Of a stretch of 35,326 nt of DNA, positions 34,485 to 35,326 are shown in pieces. The position numbers were made by a program, and so were the translations under genes. A model generated the notes under the pieces. The model saw only the letters and a program-made list of their open reading frames with translations. It was not told where the DNA came from and ran no database searches. The DNA is from Rhodobacter sp. (lineage in GTDB: Bacteria; Pseudomonadota; Alphaproteobacteria; Rhodobacterales; Rhodobacteraceae): positions 1 through 35,326 of the forward strand of contig JASJCA010000051.1 of NCBI GenBank assembly GCA_030066215.1, given 5' to 3'. Position 1 is the stretch's first letter. Each line of letters begins with the position of its first letter.

Positions 34485-35287
34485 ACCTCGACCGCGACGC
34501 CGCAGCCCTCGCGCTGCTCGGGGCCTACGATGCCGGCGGCCAGATCGCGCCGCTTTCGGACGAGGCCCCGCTTGGCATGGCCGAGGCCTATGGCATCGCC
34601 GACCGGATCGCGGCCCTGCGCGCCGCCCGCGGCGAGCGTCCCCGGGGCCGCAAGATCGGTTTCACCAACCGCACGATCTGGCCGCTCTATGGCGTCGACG
34701 GGCCGATATGGGGCTGGATGTATCACGGCACGGTGCACGACATCCCAGCCGATGGCCGCATCCCCCTGCCCGCCCTGCCGGAGCCGCGGATCGAACCCGA
34801 GATCGCCTTCGGCATCGCCGAACCGCTGGAGCCGGGCATGTCCGTGGACGACATCGCCGCCCGGCTCGACTGGGTGGCGCACGGGATCGAGATCGTCATG
34901 TCGCTATATCCCGGCTGGAAACTCACCGCGCCCGACGCCGTCGCCGCGATGGGCATGCACGGCGCCTATTGGCTGGGTGAAAGGCGCCCCGCGCAAGACC
35001 TCTTAGGGGGCGATCTCACACGGCTTGAGACCTTCCGCCTGACCCTCGACGGCCCCGGCGAAGCGCATACGGGCCAGGCCGCCGACGTCCTCGGCGGACC
35101 GCTGCATGCAATTCGGTATCTCTTGGACGAAATCCCCCGCATGCCCGGCGCCGGCCACGTCGCGCCTGGCGAGATCATCACAACCGGCACGCTGACCGAC
35201 GCCCGCCCCATCGCGCCCGGCCAACGCTGGAAAACCCGGATCGAGGGGCTGGACCTGCCCGGCCTCGACATCACCTTCACCGGTTAG
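34481..35287 (+). CDS. 2-keto-4-pentenoate hydratase / 4-oxalocrotonate decarboxylase-family protein
   Basis: The frame from TTG at 34481 encodes 268 residues, the normal family length; the first ATG at 34577 would drop about 32 conserved residues. Motifs are [33 protein letters not shown] (metal-ligand glutamates) and [15 protein letters not shown]. Family members hydrate dienoates or decarboxylate oxalocrotonate in aromatic meta-cleavage pathways, but no pathway partners are nearby. The TTGA overlap with the trpA stop implies coupling to trpA. Confidence 0.82.
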   Translation: MNLDRDAAALALLGAYDAGGQIAPLSDEAPLGMAEAYGIADRIAALRAARGERPRGRKIGFTNRTIWPLYGVDGPIWGWMYHGTVHDIPADGRIPLPALPEPRIEPEIAFGIAEPLEPGMSVDDIAARLDWVAHGIEIVMSLYPGWKLTAPDAVAAMGMHGAYWLGERRPAQDLLGGDLTRLETFRLTLDGPGEAHTGQAADVLGGPLHAIRYLLDEIPRMPGAGHVAPGEIITTGTLTDARPIAPGQRWKTRIEGLDLPGLDITFTG

Positions 35288-35289
35288 GT

Positions 35290-35326
35290 TCAGTCGATCT
35301 CGTCGCGCAGCCGGTCGACGATTTCG
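35290..35326 (-). CDS. C-terminal end of a gene cut by the window edge
   Basis: On the minus strand the final 11 codons read EIVDRLRDEID and end in TGA at 35292-35290, two bases after the stop of the plus-strand neighbour. The fragment is charged and helical. It is too short to identify. Confidence 0.45.
   Translation of the reverse strand, partial: EIVDRLRDEID

Overview
The window looks like chromosomal DNA from an alphaproteobacterium of the order Rhodobacterales. The evidence is the G+C-rich coding style, the gene set (maeB with a phosphotransacetylase tail, ribB-ribH-nusB, mmcB, several small Rhodobacteraceae-type conserved proteins) and a tRNA-His that lacks the usual G-1 and has A73, an alphaproteobacterial trait. 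No transposase, integrase, phage structural gene or CRISPR array was seen.

Layout. 1-5558: a perfect 28-bp palindrome, then maeB, a zinc-ribbon methyltransferase and prpE, all on the plus strand. 5572-6785: a lower-G+C minus-strand locus of an XRE repressor, an ImmA/IrrE-type protease and a one-helix membrane protein, with a promoter overlapped by repeated CCTAT/ATAGG half-sites. 6947-11108: core genes (DUF4342 and DUF1737 proteins, nadK, glyA, a DUF817 membrane protein). 11109-12534: palindromic intergenic repeats and an A+T-rich orphan membrane protein. 12642-15424: alpha/beta hydrolase, a secreted protein, a rhodanese and a small exported protein. 15425-16385: almost 1 kb with no convincing gene but many signals: a 19-bp palindrome, a strong terminator, a CCTT-rich degenerate repeat tract, DnaA-box-like and GANTC sites, and one of two copies of a 4 x 11-bp tandem repeat. 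16386-17053: a MAPEG protein and a 60-residue membrane protein that seems to start at ATT. 17287-18752: an A+T-rich two-gene cassette (DUF2971 plus an unknown). 18805-22569: lepA, a ParB-like mini-protein, and a mosaic tail-anchored protein preceded by a 14-codon leader ORF. 22733-27712: rpiB/dihydroxyacetone kinase divergent pair, metallophosphoesterase, tRNA-His, mmcB and small proteins. 27713-35326: nusB, ribH, ribB, two poorly known proteins, ychF, a VOC protein, trpA, a hydratase-family protein and the last 11 codons of another gene.

How it fits together. Most genes serve central metabolism: malate oxidation, propionate activation, one-carbon units, NADP, riboflavin, tryptophan and C3/C4 sugar phosphates. 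Others serve translation or antitermination (lepA, ychF, nusB, tRNA-His). Between these housekeeping blocks sit four low-G+C islets (about 5.59-6.85, 11.5-12.55, 17.1-18.8 and 20.9-21.7 kb) carrying orphan or defence-like genes. The intergenic DNA is rich in palindromes and tandem signals. The most unusual are the duplicated 4 x 11-bp repeat element, three consecutive 8-bp-stem hairpins before trpA, the ATT-start small protein, and the DUF2971 cassette. All functions are read from sequence only; no database search was possible.
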